Below, piece by piece: positions 6,690 to 6,763 of a stretch of 6,763 nucleotides of DNA. The DNA comes from Alcaligenaceae bacterium (lineage in GTDB: Bacteria; Pseudomonadota; Gammaproteobacteria; Burkholderiales; Burkholderiaceae), in contig CANFEI010000063.1 of NCBI GenBank assembly GCA_947445495.1, positions 1 to 6,763 of the forward strand. Reading direction: 5' to 3'. The position numbers and the translations under genes were made by a program. Under the pieces are notes generated by a model. It ran no database searches. It was given only the letters and a program-made list of their open reading frames with translations, and had not been told where the DNA came from. The number at the start of each line of letters is the position of its first letter. Within the stretch, counting starts at the first letter, position 1.

Positions 6690-6763
6690 AAGCATTCCAA
6701 AAAAGTGTCAAACAAACCTAACCGATATTTCAGCACAAATGTGACCCGTCATGTCACGCACTC

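Noticed and set aside
6706..6712. TTTGACA on the minus strand as a -35 box for the CinA-type gene
   Set aside because: A -10 box at normal spacing would overlap the start codon, and no TATAAT-like hexamer is found there.
6741..6757. GTGAC-N7-GTCAC inverted repeat upstream of the CinA-type gene
   Set aside because: Arms are only five bases and the spacing does not fit the CRP/FNR pattern. It is cut close to the window edge and has no second copy, so chance is a sufficient explanation.

Overview
The window looks like ordinary core chromosome of a betaproteobacterium, most probably a Burkholderiales member and perhaps Alcaligenaceae. The clues are the aat-bpt-pyrD gene order, a TIGR01841-type phasin, an IclR regulator, and a stand-alone CinA-type (MoaB/Mog-fold) protein. 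This placement comes from remembered gene order and protein character, not from a database search. I see no insertion sequence, prophage, CRISPR array, tRNA or rRNA.

Left block, plus strand (1-2427): the 3' part of aat (cut by the window edge), bpt, whose start codon overlaps the aat stop, and pyrD 58 bases later. Aat and Bpt are the two bacterial N-end-rule transferases: they add Leu/Phe or Leu to destabilising N-termini so that ClpS/ClpAP can degrade the proteins. PyrD is the quinone-linked dihydroorotate dehydrogenase of pyrimidine synthesis. The block ends at a near-perfect hairpin (2437-2470) with A7 and T7 arms, which can serve as a terminator in both directions.

Middle block, minus strand (2486-4065): a phasin gene that converges on pyrD and shares the terminator, and upstream of it an IclR-family regulator gene. 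The phasin has its own strong sigma70-type promoter (TTGACA, 16-base spacer, TAAAAT). Two copies of TGCAGTGCA bracket it: one lies at the predicted transcription start and the other just upstream of the -35 box inside a 21-base near-palindrome. This resembles repressor control of a phasin by the PHA-responsive regulator PhaR, but the identity of the regulator is inferred. The 8-base core GCAGTGCA occurs a third time, in the predicted leader of iclR.

Right block: fhs (formate-tetrahydrofolate ligase, 4190-5863, plus strand) diverges from iclR across a 124-base regulatory region that carries a good iclR promoter but no clear fhs promoter. This arrangement makes the IclR protein a candidate regulator of one-carbon metabolism. 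A CinA-type protein gene (minus strand, stop at 5874) converges on fhs with only a 10-base gap and no visible terminator. The last 74 bases are its upstream region.

No stretch longer than 300 bases lacks a gene. The most interesting material is regulatory: the phasin operator architecture and the shared core motif in the iclR leader. I did not find a novel multi-gene system.
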